DNA of 64,000 nt, taken from contig DASSKK010000063.1 in assembly GCA_035690495.1 (NCBI GenBank), positions 87,963 to 151,962 of the forward strand, written 5' to 3'. Source of the DNA: DASSKK01 sp035690495 (GTDB lineage Bacteria > Actinomycetota > Actinomycetes > Propionibacteriales > Nocardioidaceae). The translations under genes and the position numbers were made by a program. Shown here piece by piece: positions 27,568 through 36,493 of this stretch (positions are counted from its first letter, which is position 1; the number at the start of each line of letters is the position of its first letter). The notes under the pieces are model-generated. The model searched no databases and had not been told where the DNA came from. It saw nothing but the letters and a program-made list of their open reading frames with translations.

Positions 27568-28088
27568 GCGCGCTCTTCCTGGTCCGCCACGGCCGCTCGG
27601 ACGTACGTCGCGAGCACGCTGCCCAGGACTGGGGCATCGACCCGGACGGCTACGTCGACATCGCCGCGCTCGCCGACTCCGGCCGGCTGCCTGCCACGGC
27701 GACCTGGTTCAGCTCCCCGGAGCCCAAGGCGATCACCACCGCGCGGCTGCTGCACCCGGGCACGCTGCGCGTCGTCCCCGGGTTGGCCGAGCAGCGCCGG
27801 GGCACCCACTGGTTCGAGCAGCCCGACGACCTCGAGGACGCGGTGCGCCGCGCCTTCGAGAACCCCGAGCAGTCGGCGGCACCCGGCTGGGAGCCGATTT
27901 CCCGCACGCGGAACCGGCTGCTGCCCGCCGTACACCGGATCCTCGACGAGGCAACAGGCGAGGTGGTGCTGGTCGGCCATGGGACCGCTTGGAGCCTGGT
28001 GGCCGCCGACCTGACCGGTCAGCCACCCGATCTCGACGCGTGGGGACGGCTCGAGACGCCGGACGTGTGGCGACTCGACCTGCCCTGA
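27564..28088 (+). CDS. Histidine phosphatase family protein
   Basis: A 174-residue protein with the RHG motif of the phosphoglycerate-mutase superfamily (LFLVRHGRSD, residues 4-13) and the second catalytic His in VVLVGHGTAW near 140. It is a compact phosphatase with no insertion that would tell the substrate. The GTG overlaps the cdsA stop, so it is produced with cdsA; a lipid-related or general metabolite phosphatase role is possible but unproven. Confidence 0.85.
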   Translation: MSALFLVRHGRSDVRREHAAQDWGIDPDGYVDIAALADSGRLPATATWFSSPEPKAITTARLLHPGTLRVVPGLAEQRRGTHWFEQPDDLEDAVRRAFENPEQSAAPGWEPISRTRNRLLPAVHRILDEATGEVVLVGHGTAWSLVAADLTGQPPDLDAWGRLETPDVWRLDLP

Positions 28089-28089
28089 C

Positions 28090-28455
28090 CTACCCGCGGC
28101 ACGCCGGAGCGCCTCCGGGCAGCTGGTGCCTGTGGGCGGAGATCCAGCCGTAGACGGGCCGGGCCACCGCCAGGCCAGGACCCGAGCCGAGCGGCGCGGC
28201 GAGTACCCGCCAGAGCCGGTGCGAGGTGCTCATCAGGTCCGCGATCGCGGCTGGACCGCTCGTGTGCCGCGGGCCGCGGACCCACTGCACCGACTCGTCG
28301 CACTCGGCGGCGGTGAGCCCGAGCGCGTCGAGATCGGCGCGCTGCCAGGGGATGACCACGGCCTCGCTGGGCACCCAGCGCACCAGCATCCGTGCACTGG
28401 TCGAGCAGAACCCGCACTCGCCGTCGTAGAGGAACGTCCCCGGGTCTCCAGCCAC
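28090..28455 (-). CDS. DCC-family (DUF393) thiol-disulfide oxidoreductase-like protein
   Basis: About 121 residues with the family signature FLYDGECGFCSTSARML, a thioredoxin-like CxxC motif directly after YDG, and VQWVRGPRHTSGPAAIADLM further on. The GTG at 28455 is preferred because DCC proteins start about eight residues before YDG; ATGs at 28521 and 28605 would extend it, the first overlapping the rlmN start codon. Probably a small redox protein of unknown partner. Convergent with the phosphatase gene, one base apart. Confidence 0.82.
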   Translation of the reverse strand: MAGDPGTFLYDGECGFCSTSARMLVRWVPSEAVVIPWQRADLDALGLTAAECDESVQWVRGPRHTSGPAAIADLMSTSHRLWRVLAAPLGSGPGLAVARPVYGWISAHRHQLPGGAPACRG

Positions 28456-28519
28456 GTGACCATCGTGGCACTCCGACGATTCGTGGCCGGCGGCATGCGG
28501 ATGGGACACTGGACCCGTC

Positions 28520-29674
28520 ATGTCCGACACCTCAGCCGCCACTGCCTCCCGCGACGACCGCGCCGCGCTGCCGCTGGTGTTCGCCGAGCCCAGGGGCCGC
28601 GGCAAGCCGCCACGGCACCTGGCCGACCTTGACCCCGACGAGCGCAGGGCGTTGCTTGTCGAGGCCGGGCTGCCGGGGTTCCGGGCCGCACAGCTCTCGC
28701 GACACTACTTCGCCCGGCTGGTCGACGACCCGGAGCAGATGACCGACCTGCCGGCCGGGCAGCGTGACCAGCTGGTCTCCACCCTGCTGCCGAAGCTGAT
28801 GACGGCGCTGCGAACCCTCGAAGCGGACGGCGGCACCACGCGCAAGACCCTGTGGCGGCTGTTCGACGGGGCCCTGGTCGAGTCGGTGCTGATGCGCTAC
28901 CCGGGACGGGTGACGATGTGCGTCTCCTCCCAGGCCGGCTGCGGGATGGCCTGCCCGTTCTGCGCCACCGGCCAGGGCGGACTGCAGCGCAACATGTCCA
29001 CCGCCGAGATCGTCGAGCAGGTGGTCACCGGCGCCCGGGCACTGGACCGGGGACAGGTGCCCGGCGGCCGCGGCCGGGTAAGCAACGTGGTGTTCATGGG
29101 CATGGGGGAGCCGCTGGCCAACTACAAGGCCGTGGTCGGAGCGTTGCGCCGCCTCACCGACCCGACGCCTGACGGGCTGGGCATGTCCGCGCGGGGAGCG
29201 ACCGTCTCCACCGTCGGCCTGGTCCCCAGGATCCGCCAGCTCGCCGAGGAGGGCCTGCCGGTCACGCTGGCGCTGTCGCTGCACGCCCCCGACGACGAGC
29301 TGCGCAACGAGCTGGTTCCGGTCAACACCCGCTGGAACGTGCAGGAGGCCGTCGAGGCTGCGTGGGACTACGCCCGCACCACCAAGCGGCGGGTGTCGAT
29401 CGAGTACGCACTGATGCGCGACATCAACGACCAGGCGTGGCGGGCCGACCTGCTCGGCGAGCTGCTGACGTCGTACGGCGAGTGGGGCTGGGTGCACGTG
29501 AACCTGATCCCCCTCAATCCCACACCTGGCTCGAAGTGGACCGCTTCGCGCCGCGACGACGAGCGCGAGTTCGTCCGCAGGCTGGAGGCCAAGGGCGTGC
29601 CCACCACCGTGCGCGACACCCGCGGCCGCGAGATCGACGGCGCCTGCGGTCAGCTCGCCGCCCACGCCGGCTGA
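28520..29674 (+). CDS. rlmN: 23S rRNA/tRNA adenine-C2 methyltransferase RlmN
   Basis: A radical-SAM methyltransferase that methylates A2503 of 23S rRNA and A37 of some tRNAs. The 384-residue protein has the cluster cysteines C141, C145 and C148 in CGMACPFCATG, the GMGEPLANY motif, SLHAPDDELRNELVPVN, and the C-terminal Cys376 in DGACGQL that carries the transferred methyl. The start ATG overlaps the alternative start of the divergent DCC gene. It ends the core-gene block; a palindromic element follows immediately. Confidence 0.96.
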   Translation: MSDTSAATASRDDRAALPLVFAEPRGRGKPPRHLADLDPDERRALLVEAGLPGFRAAQLSRHYFARLVDDPEQMTDLPAGQRDQLVSTLLPKLMTALRTLEADGGTTRKTLWRLFDGALVESVLMRYPGRVTMCVSSQAGCGMACPFCATGQGGLQRNMSTAEIVEQVVTGARALDRGQVPGGRGRVSNVVFMGMGEPLANYKAVVGALRRLTDPTPDGLGMSARGATVSTVGLVPRIRQLAEEGLPVTLALSLHAPDDELRNELVPVNTRWNVQEAVEAAWDYARTTKRRVSIEYALMRDINDQAWRADLLGELLTSYGEWGWVHVNLIPLNPTPGSKWTASRRDDEREFVRRLEAKGVPTTVRDTRGREIDGACGQLAAHAG

Positions 29675-29734
29675 CCCCGATTCGTCCGCGGTCACCCCGC
29701 GTGCACAGGACGCGATTTCGCGGACGAATCGGGG
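29675..29734. repeat. 60-base palindromic element, copy 1
   Basis: Perfect 16-base inverted repeats (29675-29690 and 29719-29734, outer CCCCGATTCGTCCGCG) flank a 28-base loop containing CGTGCACAGGACGC. A second copy of equal length lies at 53701-53760 in the opposite orientation, with 22 of 28 loop bases the same. It sits directly between the convergent ends of rlmN and the LOG gene, where it could terminate transcription from both sides. Confidence 0.9.
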
Positions 29735-29744
29735 TGGGCGCGGC

Positions 29745-30836
29745 TCAGGACAGCAGCGGGGCCACCGCGGAGACGTCGTCGACCAGGTGGATCGCGGAGC
29801 TCATGGCGCGCTGCCTTGCGAGCGACTCGAGCAGCGGCCACACGGGCAGCCTCGAGGTCCAGTACTCGGCTCCCACCAGCACCATCGGCCGGACCGACCC
29901 AGGGTCCGCGTAGTAGTTCTCGCAGGCGTCCTGGAAGATCTCCTGGACGGTGCCGCCGCTGCCCGGCAGGAACACGATGCCGGCGTTGCAGCAGTGCAGC
30001 AGCACGTCCTCACGGATCGCGTTCTTGAAGTACTTCGCGATCCGGCTCGCGAACGCGTTCGGTGGCTCGTGTCCATAGAACCAGGTGGGCACGCCCAGGC
30101 CCTCCGGGCTGCCGTCTGCGGCCGGCCAGCGCCTGCGCACCTCGAAGGCAGCCGCCGCCCAGGGACCTACCGACGGGCGGAACGAGGCCGCCCGGCTCAG
30201 CATCTCCAGGGCCTCCGGTAGCGCGGCGTCCTGCTCGCCGGCGAGGTAGGCGCCGAGGTTGGCGGCTTCCATCGCCCCCGGACCGCCGCCGGTCGCCACC
30301 ACCAGCCCGGCGCGGGCGAGCGCACGGCCCAGCCGGGCGGCGTCCGCGTACTCTTGCTCGCCCCTCTTCAAGGCGTGCCCGCCCATCACCCCGACCAGCC
30401 GTCTACCGCGCACGAACTCCGCAAGGGCGTCGTCGATGCTGTGGTCGTGCAGGGCGGTGGCGAGCGTGCGCACCAGGTCGGGGTCCCGCTGCCGCGACCA
30501 CGCGTAGACGACGGCGTCCGGAGTCTGCTCGTACGACGTGCCGTCCGTGCACAGGCCGGCGTACAGCTCGTCGGGGGTGTAGAGCCCGCCGCGGTACGGG
30601 TCGAACGGCACCTGCGGCAGACGGGGGAACACCAGCGCTCCCCGCTCACGCAGGTCGTCGGCGACCGGGTCGTCCAAGTAGCAGCCGAGGAACAGCGACC
30701 CGGCCACGTCGAGGTGCGCCAGCACGTCGCCGTACCCCCTCAGGTCGACGTCCTGCACCCGCCAACCGGTCAGCGACGCAGCGTGCGCCGCCGCCTCGTC
30801 GAACTCCTCACGGGACTCGATCTCGACGGTGCGCAC
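29745..30836 (-). CDS. LOG-family Rossmann-fold nucleotide-binding protein
   Basis: A protein of about 363 residues, nearly twice the size of small LOG phosphoribohydrolases. The C-terminal half has the family motifs GVMGGHALKRG, VVATGGGPGAMEAANLGA and the PGSGGTVQEIFQD loop that corresponds to PGGxGTxxE. The N-terminal 120 residues are an acidic domain of unknown role. Related proteins cleave ribose from nucleotides, including cytokinin-like compounds. The GTG at 30836 has AGG eight bases upstream; a GTG at 30842 and earlier starts inside the neighbouring gene are possible. It follows the RIO kinase gene by about 30 bases. Confidence 0.85.
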   Translation of the reverse strand: MRTVEIESREEFDEAAAHAASLTGWRVQDVDLRGYGDVLAHLDVAGSLFLGCYLDDPVADDLRERGALVFPRLPQVPFDPYRGGLYTPDELYAGLCTDGTSYEQTPDAVVYAWSRQRDPDLVRTLATALHDHSIDDALAEFVRGRRLVGVMGGHALKRGEQEYADAARLGRALARAGLVVATGGGPGAMEAANLGAYLAGEQDAALPEALEMLSRAASFRPSVGPWAAAAFEVRRRWPAADGSPEGLGVPTWFYGHEPPNAFASRIAKYFKNAIREDVLLHCCNAGIVFLPGSGGTVQEIFQDACENYYADPGSVRPMVLVGAEYWTSRLPVWPLLESLARQRAMSSAIHLVDDVSAVAPLLS

Positions 30837-30865
30837 CCGCACATCCTGCCCGACGGGCGTGGCGG

Positions 30866-31744
30866 CTAGAAGGCCGAAGCCACCAGTTCGGCGAACAGGT
30901 CGTCCTCGTCGACGTCGAGACCGCGGGACGCGAACCACCGGCACACGTTGCGGCAGTCGCGCATCAAGAAGTCCATGCCGCCCGGGTTCGCGACGATGTC
31001 GACCGCCTGGGGCAGGTCGATGACGACCAGCCGGTCGCCCGCGGCGAGGATGTTGTACGGCGAGAGGTCACCGTGCGCGACGCCCTGGCGGACCAGCTCG
31101 GCCATCGCGTCGTGCAGCTGGTCGAAGTACGACCTCAGCAGCGCACCGTGCGGACGAGTCTGCGCGAGCCGGGGCGCCGCCGTGCGGCTGTCCCCGTCGA
31201 TGCAGATGAACTCCATCAGGATCTCGGTGCCGTCTATCTGCACCGGGTAGGGCACCGGGACCCCGGCCGACCAGAAGCGGGTCAGCGCCTCCCACTCGGC
31301 CCAAGCCCACTGTCCTGCCGCGACGGCACGCCCGTGGCCGGTCTTCTTGGCCATCGCCCGTGCGTCTCGGGAGTTGCGGGTGCGCCGGCCCTCGCTGTAG
31401 CTGCTGCTGCGGTGGAAGCTGCGGTGCTCCTCGGACCGGTAGCGCTTGGCGGCCATCAGCGTGCTCTGCGCCGGGTCGTCGGGGACCCCGCGCTCCAACA
31501 GGAACACGCCGGCCTCCTTGCCGGTCTTGAGCACGCCGAGGTCGGTGTCCAGGGCCGCCTGGCTGGTTACCACCCAGTCGGGGCGCGGCTCCGGCCCACG
31601 GCACAAAGGCTCGACGGTGAGCCAGGTGGACCAGCGTTGCCCGTCGCCGGGGTCGGACGAGGTGTGGAAGTCGAAGACGAAGCGGGGATCGAGCTCAGTG
31701 GGCGCGTCGAGCGGCGAAGCGTCTGGTTCGTGAAGCGGAGGCAT
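30866..31744 (-). CDS. RIO1-type atypical serine protein kinase
   Basis: A 292-residue bacterial RIO kinase. The catalytic loop is VAHGDLSPYNILA and the metal-binding segment is LVVIDLPQAVDIVANPG, both RIO hallmarks. The flexible loop region contains AAKRYRSEEHRSFHRSSSYSE. In archaea and eukaryotes RIO1 acts in small-subunit maturation; the bacterial role is not established. The ATG at 31744 gives a normal N-terminus. It is the first gene of a two-gene unit with LOG and diverges from the hydrolase across a 202-base region. Confidence 0.88.
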   Translation of the reverse strand: MPPLHEPDASPLDAPTELDPRFVFDFHTSSDPGDGQRWSTWLTVEPLCRGPEPRPDWVVTSQAALDTDLGVLKTGKEAGVFLLERGVPDDPAQSTLMAAKRYRSEEHRSFHRSSSYSEGRRTRNSRDARAMAKKTGHGRAVAAGQWAWAEWEALTRFWSAGVPVPYPVQIDGTEILMEFICIDGDSRTAAPRLAQTRPHGALLRSYFDQLHDAMAELVRQGVAHGDLSPYNILAAGDRLVVIDLPQAVDIVANPGGMDFLMRDCRNVCRWFASRGLDVDEDDLFAELVASAF

Positions 31745-31946
31745 GGGTGAAGGTGCTCCCGGAGTGGACGGAGGTGGCTGCGGGCAGGCCACGGACAGTG
31801 GTGGACATTCCGGCTCCTCCTCTCGCTCACCGACGCTGCGCGCCCAGGACCCGGGCAGCGCACTGCGTCGTGGTGGTCCAGCATTCCGGCCGCGTCCGGG
31901 ACGCGCAACCGAATTTCACCGCGGCCCCATGCGGCAGGATGGGGCC

Positions 31947-32801
31947 GTGGAGCACACAGTGGCAGGCGCCGGAGGCACCCGGATCCACGTCGAGGAGCAG
32001 GGCGTCGGTCTGCCGGTGCTGCTGGTTCCCGGGCTCGGGTACGCCGCCTGGTCCTGGCGGCCGCAGGCAACAGCGGTCGCCCAGGTGGCACGTGCGCTGT
32101 CCGTGGACAACCGCGGCACCGGGCGCAGCGACAAGCCGGTCGGGCCCTACACGATGGAGACGATGGCCGACGATCTGGCCTGCGTGCTCGACGACGCGGG
32201 CGGCGGACCTGCGCTGGTGGTGGGCGCGTCGATGGGCGGCTACCTGGCGATGACGCTCGCCCGGCGTCGCCCGGACCTGGTCGCGGGGCTGGTGCTGGTC
32301 TCGACCAGCGTCGGCGGTCCGCGCAGCACCGGGGCGCCCGAGTCCACGCTGGATGTGTGGCGTGCGCATGCGGGTGAGCCGCCGGAGGATTACGCCCGTG
32401 CCACGATGCCGCTCTCGTTCGCGCCGGGCTGGACCGAGGAGCACCCGGACCGGTTCGAGGCCCTGCTCGGGGCCCGTCTGGAGCACCCCACGCCCCCGGA
32501 GTCGTGGAAGGCGCAGTTCGACGCGTGCGAGGCCTTCCTGGCCGGGGGCCTCCCGGAGACCGCCGCCGGACGCGAGGGCGCACCGCTCGACGTACCGACC
32601 CACGTGGTGCATGGCACCGCCGACCGCGTGGTGCCCTACGCGAACGCGGAAGTGGTCGTCGAACGGTTCCCAGGGGCCGAGCTCGTGACGATGAACGGCT
32701 GCGGCCACCTGTGCTGGCTGGAGCGCCCGCACGTGGTGAACCGCCTGCTCGTCCAGGCCGCAGCGTCCCTCTCAGGCGAGCGCGGGCAACGGGTCCGGTG
32801 A
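31947..32801 (+). CDS. Alpha/beta-fold hydrolase
   Basis: A 284-residue hydrolase with the nucleophile elbow VVGASMGGYLA, an oxyanion segment LLVPGLGYAAWSW, the acid in HGTADRVVPYA and the catalytic His in NGCGHLCWLERP. The GTG at 31947 follows AGGATGGGG and begins the conserved domain; an ATG at 31929 is the alternative. The substrate is unknown; the sequence resembles esterases and 3-oxoadipate enol-lactone hydrolases without deciding marks. Its last 30 bases overlap the 3' end of the convergent GGDEF/EAL gene. Confidence 0.86.
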   Translation: MEHTVAGAGGTRIHVEEQGVGLPVLLVPGLGYAAWSWRPQATAVAQVARALSVDNRGTGRSDKPVGPYTMETMADDLACVLDDAGGGPALVVGASMGGYLAMTLARRRPDLVAGLVLVSTSVGGPRSTGAPESTLDVWRAHAGEPPEDYARATMPLSFAPGWTEEHPDRFEALLGARLEHPTPPESWKAQFDACEAFLAGGLPETAAGREGAPLDVPTHVVHGTADRVVPYANAEVVVERFPGAELVTMNGCGHLCWLERPHVVNRLLVQAAASLSGERGQRVR

Positions 32802-34985
32802 GGGCCCGGCGACGAGCAGCTCGCGCGCCTCAGCAAGGTCGACCGGACGCGACCACAGGTAGCCCTGGCCGAGGGCACAGTGCGCGGCCTGCAGCCACTG
32901 CGCCTGCTCCAGCTGCTCGACGCCCTCGGCGACCGTAGTGAGGCGCATCGAACGGCTCATCGCGATGATCGCCTCGATCACCGAGGCTCCTTCGGTCTCG
33001 ACGGTGATCTTGTCGACGAACGACTTGTCCACCTTGAGGACGTCGACAGGTAGCTGCGACAGGTAGGACAACGAGCTGTAGCCGGTGCCGAAGTCGTCGA
33101 TGGCAACGCGAACGCCGAGGTCGCGCAGTGCCTCCAGCCGGGCGATCGCATCGGACATGTCGTCGAGCAGAGCGGTCTCGGTGACCTCGAGCACCAGCCG
33201 GTGCGGGGACAGATCCGCGTGGCGCAGGGCGCCGGTGACCTTGTCGACGAAGTCCGGCTGAGCCAGCTGCAGGGAGGCCACGTTCACCGAGACAGACGGC
33301 GTCGTCTCACACGACTGGAGCTCGCAGGCTGCCCGGCACGCCTCGGCGAGCACCCAGCTGCCGAGCGGCAGGATCAGTCCGGTCTGTTCGGCCAGCGGGA
33401 TGAACTCCGCGGGCGAGAGCAGGCCGCGTGCGGGGTGCTGCCAGCGCACCAGGGCCTCGAAGCCGGTGATCTCCTGGGTCTGGAGGTCGACGGTCGGCTG
33501 GTAGTGCAGGACGAGCTCGTCCTCGCGGATCGCTCGTTGCAGCTCTGCTCGCAACGTGAGCCGCTCGAGCGCCTCTGCGTGCAGGCCGGGCTCGTAGAGG
33601 GCGGTGGTGGACTTGCCGCGGTCCTTGGCCAGGTACATCGCGACGTCGGCGTTGCGCAGGACCATCTCCGCGTCGGTCTCGCCGGGGACGGCCTCGGTCA
33701 TCCCGATGCTCGCCGGGACCGTCAGCGTCTCGTCTCCCACGCCGACCGGCTGCCCCAGGCGAGCCTGGATCGCCTCGGCCACCTGCTGGGCGCCCGCGAC
33801 GTCGACGTCCTCCATCAGCACCGCGAACTCGTCGCCACCCAGTCGGGCAGCGGTGTCGCCCTCGCGGATGCTCGCGTTGATCCGCGCTGCCACCTCGACG
33901 AGGAGGGTGTCGCCGAGGCCGTGGCCGAGACTGTCGTTGACGTTCTTGAAGTCGTCGAGGTCGCACAGCAGCACGACGAGCGGCGAGGGCTGCCCGGTGC
34001 GCCGGCGGAGCGCGTGCTGCAACCGGTCGGTGAACAGCTGGCGGTTGGGCAGGCCGGTCAACGCGTCGTGGAACGCCTGGTGCTCGAGCCGGCGTTGCAG
34101 CTCGTCCTGTGCGGTGACATCGCGCACGGTGAGTACCCATCCGCCGATCCCCGGGTCGTCGGCGTGCAGGTTCGACAGCGTGCCTTCGGTGACCAGGGTG
34201 CGCCCGTCCGGGCGGGAGATCCGCAGGCGGACGGGGTGCTCCGCGACGCGGTCGGACGCCAGGATCCGCACCAGCACGGGTACGTCGTCCTCATGCAGCA
34301 GGTCGGTGAGGCGACGGCCGTCGAGCGACCCGGGCTCGATCCCCATGACCTCGGCGCTCGCCGGGCTGGCGAACGTGATGGTGGTGTCCGGGTCGAGCAC
34401 GGTGATCATGTCGTGACTGCTCTGCACCAGTGCCAGCAGGCGACGCTGGGCGGCGTCGGTGGCCTGGGCCTGGGTGACGGCATGCTCGAGGTCGCGGTGG
34501 CGACGTACGAGCTTGCGGAACCAGACGAACCATCCGATCGACACCAGGATCAGCAGCGCCGCTTGGATCAGCGACGCGTCGTCGTCGATGTTCTTCGCCG
34601 CCGCGGTGACGTCCTCGCCGACGCGACGGTCGGTGGTCCGCAGCGCGGACAGGGCTGCGGTGTCGTCGGGTGCTGCGGCCCACCGCTCGGCGCGAGCGGT
34701 CAGTGCTACGGCGTCGCCCTGGGGGAGACCGGCCTCGGCCAGCCGTGCCACGGCGGACCGAACGCCCTGCACGCTCTGTCGGTCCGTCACGCTGTCCACC
34801 GCGGCGAGCCGTCCGGCTAGGTCGGCCTGGAGAACCTGTCGGTGGCGCGCGCCGTCGCCGAGGTGGTAGACCGCGGTGAGCAAGCCGAACTCTGCGAGCA
34901 CGATGAGCAGCGTCACCACGACGGTGACGGACGCGCGTGCGCGCCCCGAGCGGTTCGACGCCATCTGCTGAAGCCTCCCAATCAA
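32772..34985 (-). CDS. Membrane PAS-GGDEF-EAL cyclic-di-GMP enzyme
   Basis: A 737-residue protein: two membrane helices (about 18-41 and 139-157) bracket an extracytoplasmic helical sensor region, then a PAS domain (about 185-295), GGDEF (about 300-460) and EAL (about 475-730). The GGDEF motif is intact near 385 with an RxxD inhibitory site five residues before it (REGD). The EAL motif is intact (FEALVRW near 512), with IDDFGTGYSSLSYL and LKVDKSFV. Both synthesis and breakdown of c-di-GMP are therefore possible. It lies downstream of an oxidoreductase on the same strand, 95 bases away. Confidence 0.92.
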   Translation of the reverse strand: MIGRLQQMASNRSGRARASVTVVVTLLIVLAEFGLLTAVYHLGDGARHRQVLQADLAGRLAAVDSVTDRQSVQGVRSAVARLAEAGLPQGDAVALTARAERWAAAPDDTAALSALRTTDRRVGEDVTAAAKNIDDDASLIQAALLILVSIGWFVWFRKLVRRHRDLEHAVTQAQATDAAQRRLLALVQSSHDMITVLDPDTTITFASPASAEVMGIEPGSLDGRRLTDLLHEDDVPVLVRILASDRVAEHPVRLRISRPDGRTLVTEGTLSNLHADDPGIGGWVLTVRDVTAQDELQRRLEHQAFHDALTGLPNRQLFTDRLQHALRRRTGQPSPLVVLLCDLDDFKNVNDSLGHGLGDTLLVEVAARINASIREGDTAARLGGDEFAVLMEDVDVAGAQQVAEAIQARLGQPVGVGDETLTVPASIGMTEAVPGETDAEMVLRNADVAMYLAKDRGKSTTALYEPGLHAEALERLTLRAELQRAIREDELVLHYQPTVDLQTQEITGFEALVRWQHPARGLLSPAEFIPLAEQTGLILPLGSWVLAEACRAACELQSCETTPSVSVNVASLQLAQPDFVDKVTGALRHADLSPHRLVLEVTETALLDDMSDAIARLEALRDLGVRVAIDDFGTGYSSLSYLSQLPVDVLKVDKSFVDKITVETEGASVIEAIIAMSRSMRLTTVAEGVEQLEQAQWLQAAHCALGQGYLWSRPVDLAEARELLVAGPSPDPLPALA

Positions 34986-35080
34986 CGGCGTGGACCATTG
35001 CCCCCGGGGGTAGACGGTATCTGCCGGATCACGGCAGGCGCGCGGGTTTTACCCAACTCGTCCGCGATGGCGGGATTGCG

Positions 35081-36493
35081 TCAGTGTCCGCCGAGCAGCG
35101 GCGCCATCGCCTTGGCGATCATGCTGCTGTGCCCCGTGAGTCGTTCCTCGGTGTCGGCGAGAGTCATCGCACGCAGGCCGGTGTTGAGTCCGAGCCAGCG
35201 CAGCGGCTCCGGCTCCCACTGCGGCGAGCGGTGGTCGACCCAGGGCAGTCGGGTCAGCTCGGTGTCCCGCTCGAGGATCAGGTCGCGCAACGTCCGGCCG
35301 GCCAGGTTCGTCGTACTCACCCCGTCTCCGACGTAGCCGCCCGCCCAGGCCTGCCCGCGCGCGCGGTCCAGCCCCACCGAGGCGATCCAGTCGCGCGGGA
35401 TGCCCAGCGCGCCGCCCCAGGCGTGGGTCACGTTCGCGCCGGTGAGCACGGGGAACAGGTCGCGCAGCGCCGCCCACAGCCGGACGAACACACGCTCGTC
35501 GGTGTCGTAGCCGGGCTTGATCGAGGACCCGAAGTGGTACGGCGCGCCGCGGCCGCCGAACGCCAGCCGGTCGTCGGCGGTGCGCTGGCCGTAGATGATC
35601 AGGTTCCGGTGGTCGGCGAACGTCTCCCGCCGGTCCAGTCCGATCTGGTCCCACACCGCGGCCGAGAGCGGCTGGGTGGCGATCATCAGCGAGTAGACCG
35701 GGACCATCGCCCGCCGGAGCCCCGCGATCCGGGCGGTGTAGCCCTCGGTGGCGCGCACCACTACGTCGGCGCGCACGGTTCCGTGGTCGGTGCGCACCCG
35801 CCGGTCGTCTATGCCGAGCACTCGGGTCCGTTCGTAGATCTGGCCGCCCCGAGCCTCTTCGACCACCCGCGCGAGACCGCGGACCAGCCGGCCGGGATGA
35901 ATGGCCGCGCAGTCCGGCGTGTACGTCGCGCCGCGCACCCCGGTCGCGTGCAGGCGTTCGCGAGCGGCCGGCGCGTCCAGGAGGGCCAGGTCGTCCTCGC
36001 CGCGGCCCCAGCTCCGCGCGGTGCGCAGCTCGGCACGAGCCGCCCGCAGCTGGGCACGGCTGCGCGCGAGGGTGAGTGTGCCGCCCTTGGCGAAGTGGCA
36101 GTCGATGCCCTCGTGGGCGGCCACCTCGCCGACCTCGTCCACGGTGCGTCGCATCGCCTCGTGAAGGGCGATCGCCTTCTCGCGGGACGAGCCGGGCAGG
36201 GACGCCATCGTGGTCGACGAGGCCGGGAACAGCGCCGAGCACCAGCCGCCGTTGCGTCCCGAGGCGCCGAACCCGGCGGTCTCGGCCTCGAGCACGACCA
36301 CGCGCAGCGTCGGGTCGGCACGCAGCAGGTAGTAGGCGGTCCACAGGCCGGTGAACCCGGCGCCGACGATCACCACGTCGGCGCTCACGTCGCCCGGCAG
36401 CGGTTCGCGCGGCACCAGGTCGTCCGGAACCGTGTCGTGCCACAGCGACAGCGCACGGTAGCGCTGGGAGTCGGCTGCGGCTCGGGTGCTCAG
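35081..36493 (-). CDS. FAD-dependent amine oxidoreductase (PuuB/glycine-oxidase-like)
   Basis: A DAO-family flavoenzyme with the dinucleotide fold VVIVGAGFTGLWTAYYLL, the FAD motif GFGASGRNGGW and the C-terminal GYVGDGVSTTNLAGRTL. Family members oxidise gamma-glutamylputrescine or related amines. The only standard start is a GTG at 36415 (444 residues), but in-frame coding continues upstream as RYRALSLWHDTVPDDL, the usual N-terminus of the family. The first possible initiator there is a CTG at 36493 overlapping the regulator's TGA (CTGA), giving 470 residues; that start is used here. Confidence 0.88.
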   Translation of the reverse strand: MSTRAAADSQRYRALSLWHDTVPDDLVPREPLPGDVSADVVIVGAGFTGLWTAYYLLRADPTLRVVVLEAETAGFGASGRNGGWCSALFPASSTTMASLPGSSREKAIALHEAMRRTVDEVGEVAAHEGIDCHFAKGGTLTLARSRAQLRAARAELRTARSWGRGEDDLALLDAPAARERLHATGVRGATYTPDCAAIHPGRLVRGLARVVEEARGGQIYERTRVLGIDDRRVRTDHGTVRADVVVRATEGYTARIAGLRRAMVPVYSLMIATQPLSAAVWDQIGLDRRETFADHRNLIIYGQRTADDRLAFGGRGAPYHFGSSIKPGYDTDERVFVRLWAALRDLFPVLTGANVTHAWGGALGIPRDWIASVGLDRARGQAWAGGYVGDGVSTTNLAGRTLRDLILERDTELTRLPWVDHRSPQWEPEPLRWLGLNTGLRAMTLADTEERLTGHSSMIAKAMAPLLGGH

